From contig VIIQ02000895.1 of NCBI GenBank assembly GCA_007449985.2, positions 124,001-188,000 on the forward strand: a stretch of 64,000 nt of DNA, read 5' to 3'. The notes under the pieces were generated by a model. It was not told where the DNA came from. It ran no database searches and worked only from the letters and a program-made list of their open reading frames with translations. Below are positions 23,703 to 34,450 of the stretch, piece after piece (position 1 is the first letter of the stretch; each line of letters begins with the position of its first letter). The translations under genes were made by a program, and so were the position numbers. The stretch comes from Desmodesmus armatus (lineage: Eukaryota; Chlorophyta; Chlorophyceae; Sphaeropleales; Scenedesmaceae).

Positions 23703-24280
23703 TAATCGGGCTGTTGAGCGGTCCACACAAGAGCCACAACCCAACACTGCACTCACAGTCCCAGCTGGCGTCACAACCACAGGTTGTGACGCTGCAGAGG
23801 AGGCGGTACTGCCTCACAGCATGCTGTGCCATGCTGTCATGGGCAAGGGAGATGTCAACCCCATTGCCATCTACTAGAGTCTTGAGTCAAACTTTGCAAC
23901 CACACAGTCTGACGACGATAGCTTCTACTAGTCGTGTGCACCAACTGCTGACAAATCATCACTGCGCAGCACGTCACTGCGCGATCCAGGGTCCTCTTGC
24001 ACAGCATGTGTCTGCAAGCACATCAGCCAAACCTCCTGGCAAAGGGCTGCAGCCCGCTGGTTACCAGCACAGATCAGCTGTGCCAAAAAGCTTTGCATAA
24101 ACTCGACAATCTCACAACCACCATCAGTTTGCTGCACATGCTGTGCCACACCCACAACATCAGCATGCCAGTGCTACTAGCCTTCCACCACCACAATGGG
24201 CATCTCCCACTTCACAGGTACTATTGCGCGCAGGCGGCCCGCCTGCGTGACACACCCTACCAACTACCACATGCATCATG

Positions 24281-27200
24281 TCACTTAGGCAACTCTGCAG
24301 GGCCCCCTGCACTCTCACGCACTTCAGGCACAGCACCAGCGACGCCGTCCTGTGCCATCATGTTGCTCAGGCTGCTACAACATCCAGCGCTCAGCCACGC
24401 CCTGATAGCAGCCCAGTTGACGGACTGAACCAGCAGCCAAGCAGCGTACAGCAAGAACACCACATTGGCGACAAGGATGACAGCACCCATCACGTTGCTG
24501 TACACAATGCCCAGGCTTGCATTGTTGTAAGGCAAGAAGGACAGGCATGCCATTGCCGTGAAGAACAACACACAAACACTGATCACAGCCACCCTGCCAG
24601 CTGCATGGCACTTGAAGGGACGCACTGCGAGCAGGGCAATGGCAATCCAAGCCAGCACAGCTGCCGCAACCGTGGTCTGGTAAAAGGGACCCAGAGCAAA
24701 GCCAAACGTGGAAACCACCACAAGTGCACAGGTTTGCAGCAGCACCACAGACTCCCACCAGCACCTCTCATCCCTCCACAGCCGGTACATAAACCCGTAG
24801 TGCTTCTGGAACTGCATATCCTGCAGCTTACCCTGCTTGCGGCTGAACCACATGAACACAAACACACCAGCAGGCAGGGCCACACAGAACAGCAGGGTCA
24901 AGGGAATGCCCAGGCCCAGCGCCCACCCCCTGTGGTATCCTGAGCGACTGTAGCACAGCTGGCTCATGTCCTCAGCCCACCAGCTGCCCACAGCCTCAGC
25001 CTGGTAGGGTGCCTCAGCAGGGGTGTCAAGGGGGACACAGGTGAACAGTGACAGCGCTGTGCTGACCCAGATGGGCAGGAACATGAACACGATGCACATC
25101 ACAACACTTGCAAAGTTGTGGCCATCTACTTGGGACTTGCGTGCACGCGGTTCACGACGGCGCAGGTAGTGCAAGACGGCCTCAATGGAAAGCACAGCCA
25201 AGAGGATGCCAGCTGGGGTGAACAGGCAAATCAACATCTTCTGGATGGCAACCGGGACCCTGCTGGTGCTGCTGAGGATACACTCAATCCCAATGCTGGA
25301 ACCTGAGGTGCTTGACCAAATGCCGCCGACGATCTGAATAGGGAGCCGCAGGCTTAGCGGCAGTGGCACATCGAGATTGCCGATGATGTACACCCACTGA
25401 GTGTGGATGACCAATGCCCTGAGCATCTCAGCAGGTATGGGTTGCTGCAGGTCTGTGCGGGAAGAGAGATCCGCGGCTGTCTGGAAAAACACCAACAGCT
25501 TGACCAGGCCTATCATCGTAGCTCCGGCCAGCAGGTACAGTACCACGATTGCTCCTGCTGGCTTACATTTTCTGCAGTGGAAGGGCCGCACCTTGCCATA
25601 TCCCTGTTTGCACTGGCCACAAAGGTTCCCCTGGTAAGGCTGTGCGCACTGCGCAGTCTTGCAATTGGTTTCTGGTTTGACGCCAAACATGTTCCTTGCC
25701 ACAGAGTGGAGGACAGTGTGATTGCCAGCCGTGCTGTCAAGCGCCTTTGCACCTAGGCACGCATCACCGTTGAAGCACCTGCAGCAAGTACACACAGCAC
25801 ACAAACACACACACAATGCCGCATGTCAGGTGTATTTGTGGTTCCGAAAGAAAGTCAAAGGGTGTCCCTGCCTAACCAATTCCAGTTATCAATGGCTCCC
25901 TGAAGGAGAGGTAATCCCTCATCAGTGACTCATCAGCACAAGATGCTCAGGGTGTTGTTGCAAATGACTGCAGCTTGCAGCAGACTCACCTGTGCATCTG
26001 CACTGACTGTGGCGCTGACTTCCAAAACCCCTCCTCCGGCCAAATCACATCGAGGCCAGGGCATTTTGCATTGGCTGGGCACAGGCTACATGTGGCATCC
26101 ATTGGGTTGAGGCTGAACATGCCCTGCGGGCACGGGTTGCATGTATCATCCCGGCCGCCTGTCACATACCCCTTGGGGCAGGGCATGATGGTGACATTCA
26201 ACCATGTTTGGCCAGGTCCCCATGAGCTCAAAAGCTCAAGTTGGTATGTGCCTATGAATACAAGCACGCAAAGGGGTCAGCATTGTGTCACGTGTAGATG
26301 TGATGCTGCAACAGCATTGCATGGCGTCTGGCCGGCAATGTCGTCGGACCAGGGGGGGGGGGTGTCATTCAATCAACTCATGCCAGGTGATGGCAGGCAT
26401 CACGTCTGGCAGACCCTGATGCCCACCTGGTTGTTGTTTCAGCTGCACTGGTAGCTTGCGCAACTTGCCATCAGTGGTTGTATTAACTGTCAACTGACTA
26501 CGCTCCTCGCCTGCCTTGAACAGTTTGTATGTAAGGCGATCTGCAGAAGGCCAGCCATTTCCTCCAGATACATTGAGGGTCAACAGCAGCGTGCCTTCCT
26601 TGGTGTCGGAAGCAATGACACTGTCAGCGCCACCATCATCAACGATTGTGATTTTTCTGACTGCAACAGAAATGTCGGCAGAGTTGGGTGCAGAGTTGTT
26701 TTCAGCCGACAACAGGTCTCGCACCTGCGCAGGGCTGAAGTTTTCACTCCTCAGCCGCAGTCCGCCAGCCAACGTGTTTGCAGTATTGTTGATGATGCGC
26801 GTCTTCTTTGGTCCCAGCACAAGCAACGTCGCATCGCCAAGCAGACCAAAGCCCCCTGCTTGGGTTGAAGCTCTGTTGCTGTGGATTGTGGAACCCTGCA
26901 ACTCGACGCTGGCGTCACCAATCGCGTAAATACCCCCACCAGCAGCTAGAGTGGTGGCATTCTTGCCCCATCCTGCCACATTGGAGCTGATAATGCTGTT
27001 CTCCAGCACGAGCCGTGCAGTGTCCATAAGATACACACCACCACCATCACCACCTGCCTTGCAGCCCGACACCTCAGAGTTGCTGATACGCAATATTGAG
27101 TGCGCCGACAGCAGCACACAGCCTGCACCTTTTAGAGACTGGCCTCCTCGGATGGACGTGTTGACAAGACTCATGGTGCTGCCTGCCTGCAAGTATATTG

Positions 27201-30115
27201 AACCAGATGTGTTGGCAGTGCCACCAGTCAAGTTCGCCCCGGATATGTGCACTCTTGCTGTTGCCGCAGCATAGATGTCGCCACCCCAGGTAGTAGCAGT
27301 ATTGTTGATAAAGGCAGTCCTTGGTGAACCTGTGCGCACATTCAAACACCATGCGGGTGAGTGCAGAAGTCATCTCATCAGAGTGTTTGACGTCCGGCGC
27401 ACAAAAGGCAAAGGTATTTGACGCGGTCTTGCATGCTCACCCCACAACCAGACCCGGGCCCGGGATGCCGATTGTTTTGCCCAAACTTTGGGAAGCGACT
27501 GCTCCGCCTATACTCGGTGTATCGATGCAATGAGCACGGTTGCTGAAAGCTCAAGTTGTGCACGCTACAGCTATGCCTTGCAAAGGTTGTGACACGCACG
27601 TACGTATGCGCAATCAGCTGTTAAGTCCGAGGGGTTGCGCAGTAGCACTGAAATGCTGGCAAAGTGTGATTGCAGGCTGAGGCAGGCACCCCACGCACTT
27701 TTGCTGGTTGTATTATGTTTTGACAATGCAAATGCACTCACGGAAGCTTCGAGCGGTCGCACACTTCCCCAGGATTCGGTCAAACCCTGTGGTTTAACTG
27801 CTGCTGGTCAACCTGCTCCCAAGCCCATCTTCAGCCCCAGCATGCGCTCTGTCGTGCTGAATATAGTCAAATTCATGTAATATGCTACTTTACAGTATTT
27901 TGAGGCACTGTGATCATGCTGTGATAGAGTGGTACATGGGGCAGCTGCAGCTGCTGCTGACACTGCAGGTGTGCTGGGGCGGTAAATAAATAGAGGGGTC
28001 CGAGGGTAATTCACACGATGAAATGAGTTTTAACATCATAATAAGCTTTGAAGGGTCCGCAACAACTTGGCCTGGCTTCTCAAACGGACTTGTTGTTGAT
28101 TGGCAAGTGATCGATGGAACGACACCACCAGCAGCAGACCTTGCACTCGCAGTGGGTCAAATGAACTACAATCGAGCTAAAGAATGCTTACAAACCTTTC
28201 AACGAAGTTTTTGGCCCTCGCTGTCACGATTTTGATGTTTTCCCCTATTGGTCAACGTGGACTTTGACCACCAGGGGCTCAGATAAGCAGTAATAAAGAC
28301 AAATGAGCCTTTGTTGCACATTGGTGGGGCAAGTGACACATTTACGTAACTGTTTGAGCCTTGCGGCGAGTGCGGGATTCCGCCAGCGAAACGTCACACG
28401 CCTGCATTGTGACGTCTCCCTTGAGTTTACTTTGACCTAGCAAATGGCGTTGACCAAGCACGCGAATGAGCCAGGGCTAGCAGCACGTTGCACACATTGT
28501 CATGTTGACCTCTGGTCAAAGTCCCAAGCCAAGTGACCTAGTACAGCCAAAGTTATAGTTTTTCGCATCCAAGGGGTCCAGGACAAGATCCGTCATATGA
28601 CCCCAGGGTTGCGTTGAGTAGCCACCTGCTCCTGTGTAGCAGCTGTGTTGGAAGGTGACGGGTGGGACATGTGACACACAGTGCACCCTGGCCGCTCACC
28701 TGACCGGATATCCAATTTGGCTTGATCGGTTGTATAGATGGCACCACCGCGAGAGGCATTGTTGGTCCCAAAGCGGCTGCCTTGGATTGCCACTTGAGCT
28801 GTGCCGTCCACATGAAGGGCACCACCAGTAGTGGCACCACCACCATGACCGGCATTGTTGGCCTCAAAGTTGCTGCCTTGAATATGACTCGAGCTGTGCC
28901 TTTCACACTGAGGGCACCACCACTTGTGGCATTGTTGGCCTCAAACCTGCTGCTTTGAATGGTCACTTGAGTTGTGCCTCTGACGTGAAGTGCACCACCC
29001 CATGTTGCATTGTTGGCCTGAAAACTGCTGCCTGGAATGGTCACTTGAGCTGTGCCTCCCACATAAAGGGCACCACCAGAAGTGGCATTGTTGGCCTCAA
29101 ACCTGCTGCCTTGAATGGTCACTTGAGTTGTGTCATCCACGTTGAGGGCACCACCAGTTGTGGCATTGTTGGCCCCAAAGCGGCTGCCTTGGATTGCCAC
29201 TTGAGCTGTGCCTCTGACGTGAAGTGCACCACCCCATGTTGCATTGTTGGCCTGAAAACTGCTGCCTTGAATGGTCACTTGAGCTGTGCCTTCCACATAC
29301 AGGGCACCACCAATACTGGCGCTGTTGGCCTCAAAACGGCTGCCTTGAATGGTCACTTGAGCTGTGCCTAACGCGTAGAGGGCGCCACCCTCATCGGCTG
29401 TGTTGCCTAATAGTGTGCTGTTCAGCACGGCAAGCCGCGAAATTCCAGCTGCACCAATAGTGCTGCCAAATTGTATTCTGTTGCGTGTGAAAGTGCTGGA
29501 GCGCACGACGATGCTAGCGTCCATGACACCAACACCCCAGGCAGCAGAATGCATTGTGTCAATTGTCATGTTGTTGTTGCTGACACTGCATCGGTCCAAC
29601 AGCACACTTGTGGTGTTGTCAAAAGCCAGCAGGGAGCTGTTTGAAGAGGACTTGAACGTGCAATCCTGCAGCGTCACTCTGCTGCCTTGCGAGATGCACA
29701 GGGCCTTGTCACCCTGCTCACTAGCGTTGCCTGGTGCTGTCCTGACACCGATGATCTTGGAATTGGTGAAGACTGCGTCACTCTTGCCACAAATGGTCAG
29801 TAAGCACCCTGTGCTCTTGGGCCTGCACTCCTCATCCTCTGTCCACACCACACCTTGTTTGGGCAGATTGGACCCCCAGAACTTCTTCAGCACCTTGTGT
29901 GCCCGTGCTGTGACAGTGCCACCAGTGCAAGAGAGCTGCACTGCTTTCAGGCCAGGTCGATCGCCATATCCCTGCATGCTGAGGCTACATTTGGTCTTTG
30001 CAGTGGCTCCTGCTGTTGCTATCCAATCTGTTGATGGTGCTGCTACAGCTGCTGCAGTTGGCCCCTGGGCGGTCCCAGCGGCGAGAAGTAAAACGATGAT
30101 GAGAAATAACCTCAT
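24281..30115 (-). CDS. Gene C: beta-helix/Cys-rich/polytopic membrane protein, one frameshift in first exon
   Basis: Four exons: 28700-30115, 26427-27329, 25990-26251 and 24281-25778; repaired length about 1359 aa. The start at 30115 gives the signal peptide MRLFLIIVLLLAAGTAQG. Exon 1 encodes about nine 26-residue beta-helix coils (GGALYVEGTAQVTIQGS type) and exon 2 further coils. Exon 3 is the Cys-rich stalk (CPKGYVTGG, CNPCPQG, CSLCPANAKCPG). The 499-codon last exon is fully open: GNLCGQCKQGYG, about nine membrane helices, a conserved WWAEDMSQLCYSRSGYHRGW loop, and the end GGPAELPK. A one-base deletion near 28881 shifts exon 1; without it the exon phase (3n+1) matches B and D exactly. The first intron is about 1.15 kb longer than that of B. 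Confidence 0.82.
27466..28612. other. Insertion of about 1.15 kb in the first intron of gene C
   Basis: The ends of this intron align with the 207-bp intron of gene B, but the middle has no counterpart. I found no terminal inverted repeats, target duplication or recognisable coding region. Between about 28250 and 28522 there are five or six copies of TTGACC/GGTCAA in both orientations. Confidence 0.55.
28740..29400 (-). repeat. 78-bp tandem coding repeat (beta-helix coils) with 234-bp higher-order period
   Basis: Successive 78-bp units each encode one 26-residue coil ending in NNATS/NNATW/NNAS. A three-unit block recurs at 234 bp: the stretch beginning TGACGTGAAGTGCACCACCC is at 28981 and again at 29215. 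Gene B has only about six coils in the same exon. Confidence 0.85.
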
Positions 30116-30273
30116 TTTGAGGCCCTGTGCATGCTTTGGCGGGGACGATTGCTCAAGCACTGCTCCGCAGATCTGTATTGAAGGATCACAATACAACCAC
30201 TGATGGTCGCAATGACGGTCTGAGACGACTGATAGCTTGGAAGAAACAACATTCTGCGGGCATCGTCGCTACA

Positions 30274-30279
30274 TTTATA
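30274..30279 (-). promoter_or_regulatory. TATA box of gene C
   Basis: TATAAA on the minus strand (CACTATAAATGTAGCGACG), about 160 bp upstream of the start codon. Sequence context and spacing are the same as for gene B. Confidence 0.7.
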
Positions 30280-30567
30280 GTGTTACCGAAAACTGGCCCT
30301 CACCTGGCCCACCTGCTGCTGCCTGCAAGACACACGATACCCCGCTGTATCTTTCCAATTGGCTTTCGTGTGATCTTACAACCAATCGCACTAAACTGCA
30401 GCTCTGTGGAAGGTCATTGGGCGGAGCAGCAGTGGCAGCAGTGCTGCTGGCAGCAGTACTGGATTGTGCTCACACTGGCGTGCCATTGGTCTTGTCCACA
30501 CTGATATTCAAACCATCCCCAAATACCAATCTACATTTTTGTGGTGTGGTGATGCTGCTTGATCCAG

Positions 30568-30604
<37 letters not shown>

Positions 30605-30680
30605 ACACCACACACACACACACACACCACCACCACCACCACCACCACCACCACCACCACCACCACCACCACCACCACCC
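30568..30680. repeat. 37-base poly-C followed by CA and CCA microsatellite
   Basis: A run of 37 C (30568-30604) is followed by CACACA and then about 18 CCA/CAC triplets. It lies about 300 bp upstream of the gene C TATA box. The minus strand is G-rich enough for quadruplex formation. Gene B has a short C/CCCA-rich segment at the equivalent place (about 19540-19590). Confidence 0.9.
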
Positions 30681-31115
30681 CAAGGGTGGCCACCCACACC
30701 CCTGTCCCACTGTTGTGCTCCCCTTGTGATGCTGCTGCACTGCTGCTAACAATCCATTTGCCCACTGCTTTTGCTGTTGCGCACCAGCCAGGACAGGGAT
30801 CAGCAGAAGGGCCAGCTTCAGCAACCCTGCCCCGGCACAGGCCCACTTGCAGGCCCATTCTTCTCACAAATCTGCAGCAGCTTGCGGTAGGTATTGCGCT
30901 AATTCTTGAGAAATAAGAAAGGTACAAGCATGTTGGCAGGCATTCTGCAGGCAAGTCCAGCAGAGCACGCTCATGAAAAAGGGTCCAGAAGCCTGCTGCC
31001 CTGCTGGGCCAGACATTCCACCTGGGAGGCATCTAACCACCCTTGTTTGCAAGGCGATGAGCAGAAGAAATAGCTTGCTTCACAAGCGCGCGTCAGAAGC
31101 AACCTGAACTATGCT

Positions 31116-31426
31116 ACCCAGACCCTGTACCAAGTACCCTTGGCACCCTGATGCACCACAACACAGCGACCAAGGGCATTCCCTGCCAGCCCGCCGCCTC
31201 AATGTCCGCAGACGTTCTGGCTTGTGCATTCAATTTGTTACACGAACAACCATTCTGCATTAAATCTTGGCAGACGGCATGCGCCGGCAGCCTGCACAGT
31301 GCGCCTCACACCATGGGCTGGTCCAGTCACCTCAACAGCCACCCAACAGGTGCGCGTGGCTCACAGCAACAACAAACACAAAGCACAACACCTACCACCG
31401 GCAACAGCACAACAACATCCAGCACT
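31116..31426. other. Intergenic, no gene seen
   Basis: This lies between the far upstream region of gene C and the 3' end of the FAS1 gene. It is AC-rich with CAACA-type low complexity. No supported feature. Confidence 0.5.
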
Positions 31427-33434
31427 CTAACCCGCTGTTGGGTCGGTGCGCAGGCTGGCAGGTATCAACACCTCATCCACAATATGCACAATCGACCTGC
31501 CAGCCAGGATGTTAGGCACCGTGATGTCTGCACTCTCAGCATCAAGGTTGTCAGACACCTCGACTTCAACCTCATCTTTGCTGATCTCTATGACGAGGGG
31601 CACAGCGCCCTCTAGTGCAGTCCACATTATCCTGCCGTTATTCAGCTGAGAGAGACGCAGGGCGCTTGCGCTGTCGCAGGGGGTGTACACTGCATCTGAA
31701 GTCACAAAATGGACGGCATGCTGGGACAGGCGGCGCCTGTGTCCGTGTCTGAACCAGTGCGTCTGGTGCGGGGCAAGGGTGGGGCAGCGTGTGTCCAGGT
31801 CATCGCAGGGAGCAGACAGGGCAGCAGCAGCAGCGGTGGCAGTTAAGCTGAGCTGAGGGCCAAGCCTTAAGGCTTCTTCAGTACATGTCTGTGCAACAGG
31901 GTCATACCAGGACACTGCCAGCTCCCTGACCCTTGACCATCATCGTCCCTAACGGAGGGGAACACACTCTTAGGAACAAGCACGGGCAAGGAGGCTGCAA
32001 CACACCATCCACATACCGCATGCGGTGCTAGTTGCTGCAGCAGCACTGATCACACAGCATAGCCATGCGCAGCCCTCCCAGCGGCAGCCTCACCTGGCCC
32101 AGTCCATATCTGTGCCCATGCTTGGCCACTGTGTACGTTGTGTGGCTGCCTGGTCGCGTCCAACTGTGCGCTTGGCTTGTAACCACCTGCCTGGTAGCAT
32201 ATGTAGCTGCTGGGGCGTTGACCTGCACAGAGCTCCTATCATCAACTACTAGCTGGGTGAGCCCTGGCTGGAGCGCTGATATCCTGGCAAACTCTGTGGC
32301 CTTATCCCCTGACACGGTCACTGTCGCACTGCTTGCTGCTCCGGCTGCTGCAGCAGAGTTCAGCACCAGGACTGGAGGCAAGCTTGGGCGGAAGGTTGAG
32401 TAGTAGCCAATGCAAGATGGGACAATGTGGTACTTCACCAACTGCAGGGGGCGGAGGGGGGCAGAGCGGGGAGTAGTAAGCGCCAGGGCGGTTTTGTTGG
32501 AGCTGCTTGCTTGTTGGAGCTGACTGCCATGCCTAGGGTTTACATTAATGTGCCTGCATTCAACATGCCAATCAGATGCTGCTCGGGTATGTAACAGCTG
32601 CATGCACACCGGTAGACTACAGGTGCAGCTGTGCTTGGGGCTGAGACACTTACCTGGACAAGTTTGTGCTTGTTTGCAGGGTGGAACAGCTGCTCCAAGG
32701 TCATATTTGTGTATAGCTGCAAGTTCGTGGGTGTGCCTTCGTTGTCCACAGCTTCAAAGGCCTCATTGCGCGGGGCAAAGACGGTCAAAGGTTCGTTCGC
32801 AGGAAATCTGATGCCAGCTGTCTGTGGGGCGGGCAGCAGCAGGCGCAGCAGGTGCAGCACCAGCAGTAGCATCCTCAGTAGCAGAGGGGCAGCAGGTAGA
32901 ACCTGCATCGGCCCACGCACTCAAAGGCAAGTTGCAGACAGCACCAGCTGCTGCGAGGCACCTGAATCTGCTGGTGCCGTGCTGACCGTGCACCTCGCAT
33001 GCGCTGATGATGTGCAGTCACTTGTTTGTTGGATCACAGGGTGCGGGCCAGGTTAGTGTGGCCATGCCATGCACAGCTGGTAGTCACCTTGACCGTGTGC
33101 ATGCTTGGGGATCAGCTCGATATAGTGCTGCTGGTGCAATAACTGACAAGACAGGCTGATCACACCGCGTTTGAAGGGCAAGCTGGGCAGGTGACAACAG
33201 CAGTAGCAGTAGCAGCAGCAGGAACCACCAGTGCCACAGGCGTCCCAACGCAGCTCAACATAGTTTCAGATGTAACCTCACCATCACGGCGTCCAGGAAG
33301 ATCGAAAGATTGGGCTCGCGCAGCAACACATCCGGTATCGAGTTGTACACGTTCTGCTTGAGGTGTCGCGCCTGGGCCGCAACCAACAGCATCCATAGCA
33401 CTAGTGTAGCTGTGAAACCACTACGCTTGGACAT
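31427..33434 (-). CDS. Secreted FAS1 (fasciclin) domain protein
   Basis: Four exons: 33282-33434, 32654-32821, 32094-32441 and 31427 to about 31887-31917 (last acceptor uncertain), about 375-385 aa. The start MSKRSGFTATLVLWMLLVAA is a signal peptide. FAS1 signatures follow in order: LREPNLSIFLDAV (H1-like), LTVFAPRNEAFEAV (box 1), LVKYHIVPSC (YH motif), and at the end ITVPNILAGRSIVHIVDEVLIP (box 2). A stretch of about 150 residues rich in Ala, Thr, Ser and His, partly basic (RHGHRRR), lies between the YH motif and box 2, so the domain is longer than the usual 130-140 aa. FAS1 proteins mediate cell-cell or cell-matrix adhesion in algae; that role is inferred. An extracellular location is likely; no GPI signal was seen. 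Confidence 0.8.
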
Positions 33435-34450
33435 TACATAGCCAGAGCTAGTGCAGCATCGGCCAGTCAGCTGCTGAACTGCTGAGGCAGCTGTTGCATC
33501 TGCTGTAGTATGTCTCTTGCTGGGACCGCAGCTTCACAGGGTTACAATTGCAATGTACACGGCTGCATAGAGTTCTGAGGGGCTAGTCAACCAGTTGACC
33601 ATGGTCAAGGTCAAACACGCATGGCCAGTGTGGAGGAGCAGAACAGGGGGGACAGTTTGAGTGCATTCACAGTATCTGGCTTGCATTGCATCACGCTCAA
33701 TATCTGCATCCGAATGGATATGATGTGGGCTGGCTGTGACCGACAGTGGGCCATGATAATGGGTGATCTTGGCCATGGTCACCACAGCCTGCACCATGGC
33801 CAAGCACAGGCTGAAACAGGCTGTCTCGATGAGTGGGTCAAACCTGAGTGGGTGAGACGCTACTTTGTGATGTGTAAGGTGAGCACAACATGAAGGGCGG
33901 TGGCGACCCCTTGATAAGCCTTGTGTAGGGACAGCTTGTGCACACATGGGCCAGCTGTACTTTGGTACTGATCCTGCAGCACAGTGACTCCAGGCATGAT
34001 CCGTGAAGCTTGATATATTGAAAACATGCAATTCAAAGTTTCGCAGGTTTAGATTCGCCGAATGAGTGCACCAGAGGTCCTGGCTGTCAACACAATGCTG
34101 GTAGCCCGGCTGACACCGCAAGCAGGGCGATCACCAACACGCATTTGCTTGCTCGAATTGAGCGTATCATATTGATCGGAATTTTCGGCGCAAAGGATCC
34201 ATGCCGGTGCTACAAAAGCAAAAACCCACAGAAGAAGTTGCGTCCAGGTACAAAAGGAATCCTGCAGCCTACCAATCACCCCCGCCATACTCTCTTGGGA
34301 CCACGCCTCCTTTCCACGCCTCTTCATTCACACTCCAATCACGCGCCAAAATCTGCCACCTCCCGCCATCTGCTCCCCGCTTGCAGAGGCCTCGGATCTC
34401 ACTTTTCATAACACCAATACATTCTCGTCTTTCCAATACTGATTCCTCAG
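33435..34450. other. Intergenic between FAS1 gene and small membrane-protein gene
   Basis: This divergent interval of about 1 kb must hold both promoters. Open frames here (for example 33534-34121 minus) show no recognisable domain, codon pattern or splice context. Nothing else seen. Confidence 0.5.

Larger units (their letters stand above)
22581..23707 (+). mobile_element. 5'-truncated non-LTR (LINE-type) retrotransposon
   Basis: A 1.13-kb insertion is flanked by the 6-bp direct repeat GTAATC (22575-22580 and 23702-23707). The orthologous sites after genes A (about 1970) and B (about 13970) are empty. It carries the C-terminal part of a reverse-transcriptase-type polyprotein, a short 3' UTR, a hairpin and a TAACAG microsatellite tail. 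Truncation at the 5' end and a simple-repeat 3' end are typical products of target-primed reverse transcription. Confidence 0.85.

Noticed and set aside
28740..29400. Regularly spaced direct repeats considered as a CRISPR-like array
   Set aside because: The 78-bp units are coding, in frame, and correspond to protein coils; there are no distinct spacers.
30470..30749. Open frames of polyPro, polyHis/Val or polyGly over the CCA repeat on both strands
   Set aside because: They arise purely from the microsatellite and poly-C tract and have no coding context.
33534..34121. Minus-strand open frame of 195 codons upstream of the FAS1 gene
   Set aside because: No recognisable domain, signal peptide or paralogue, and mixed Cys/His/Ser composition like random frames in this GC-rich DNA.
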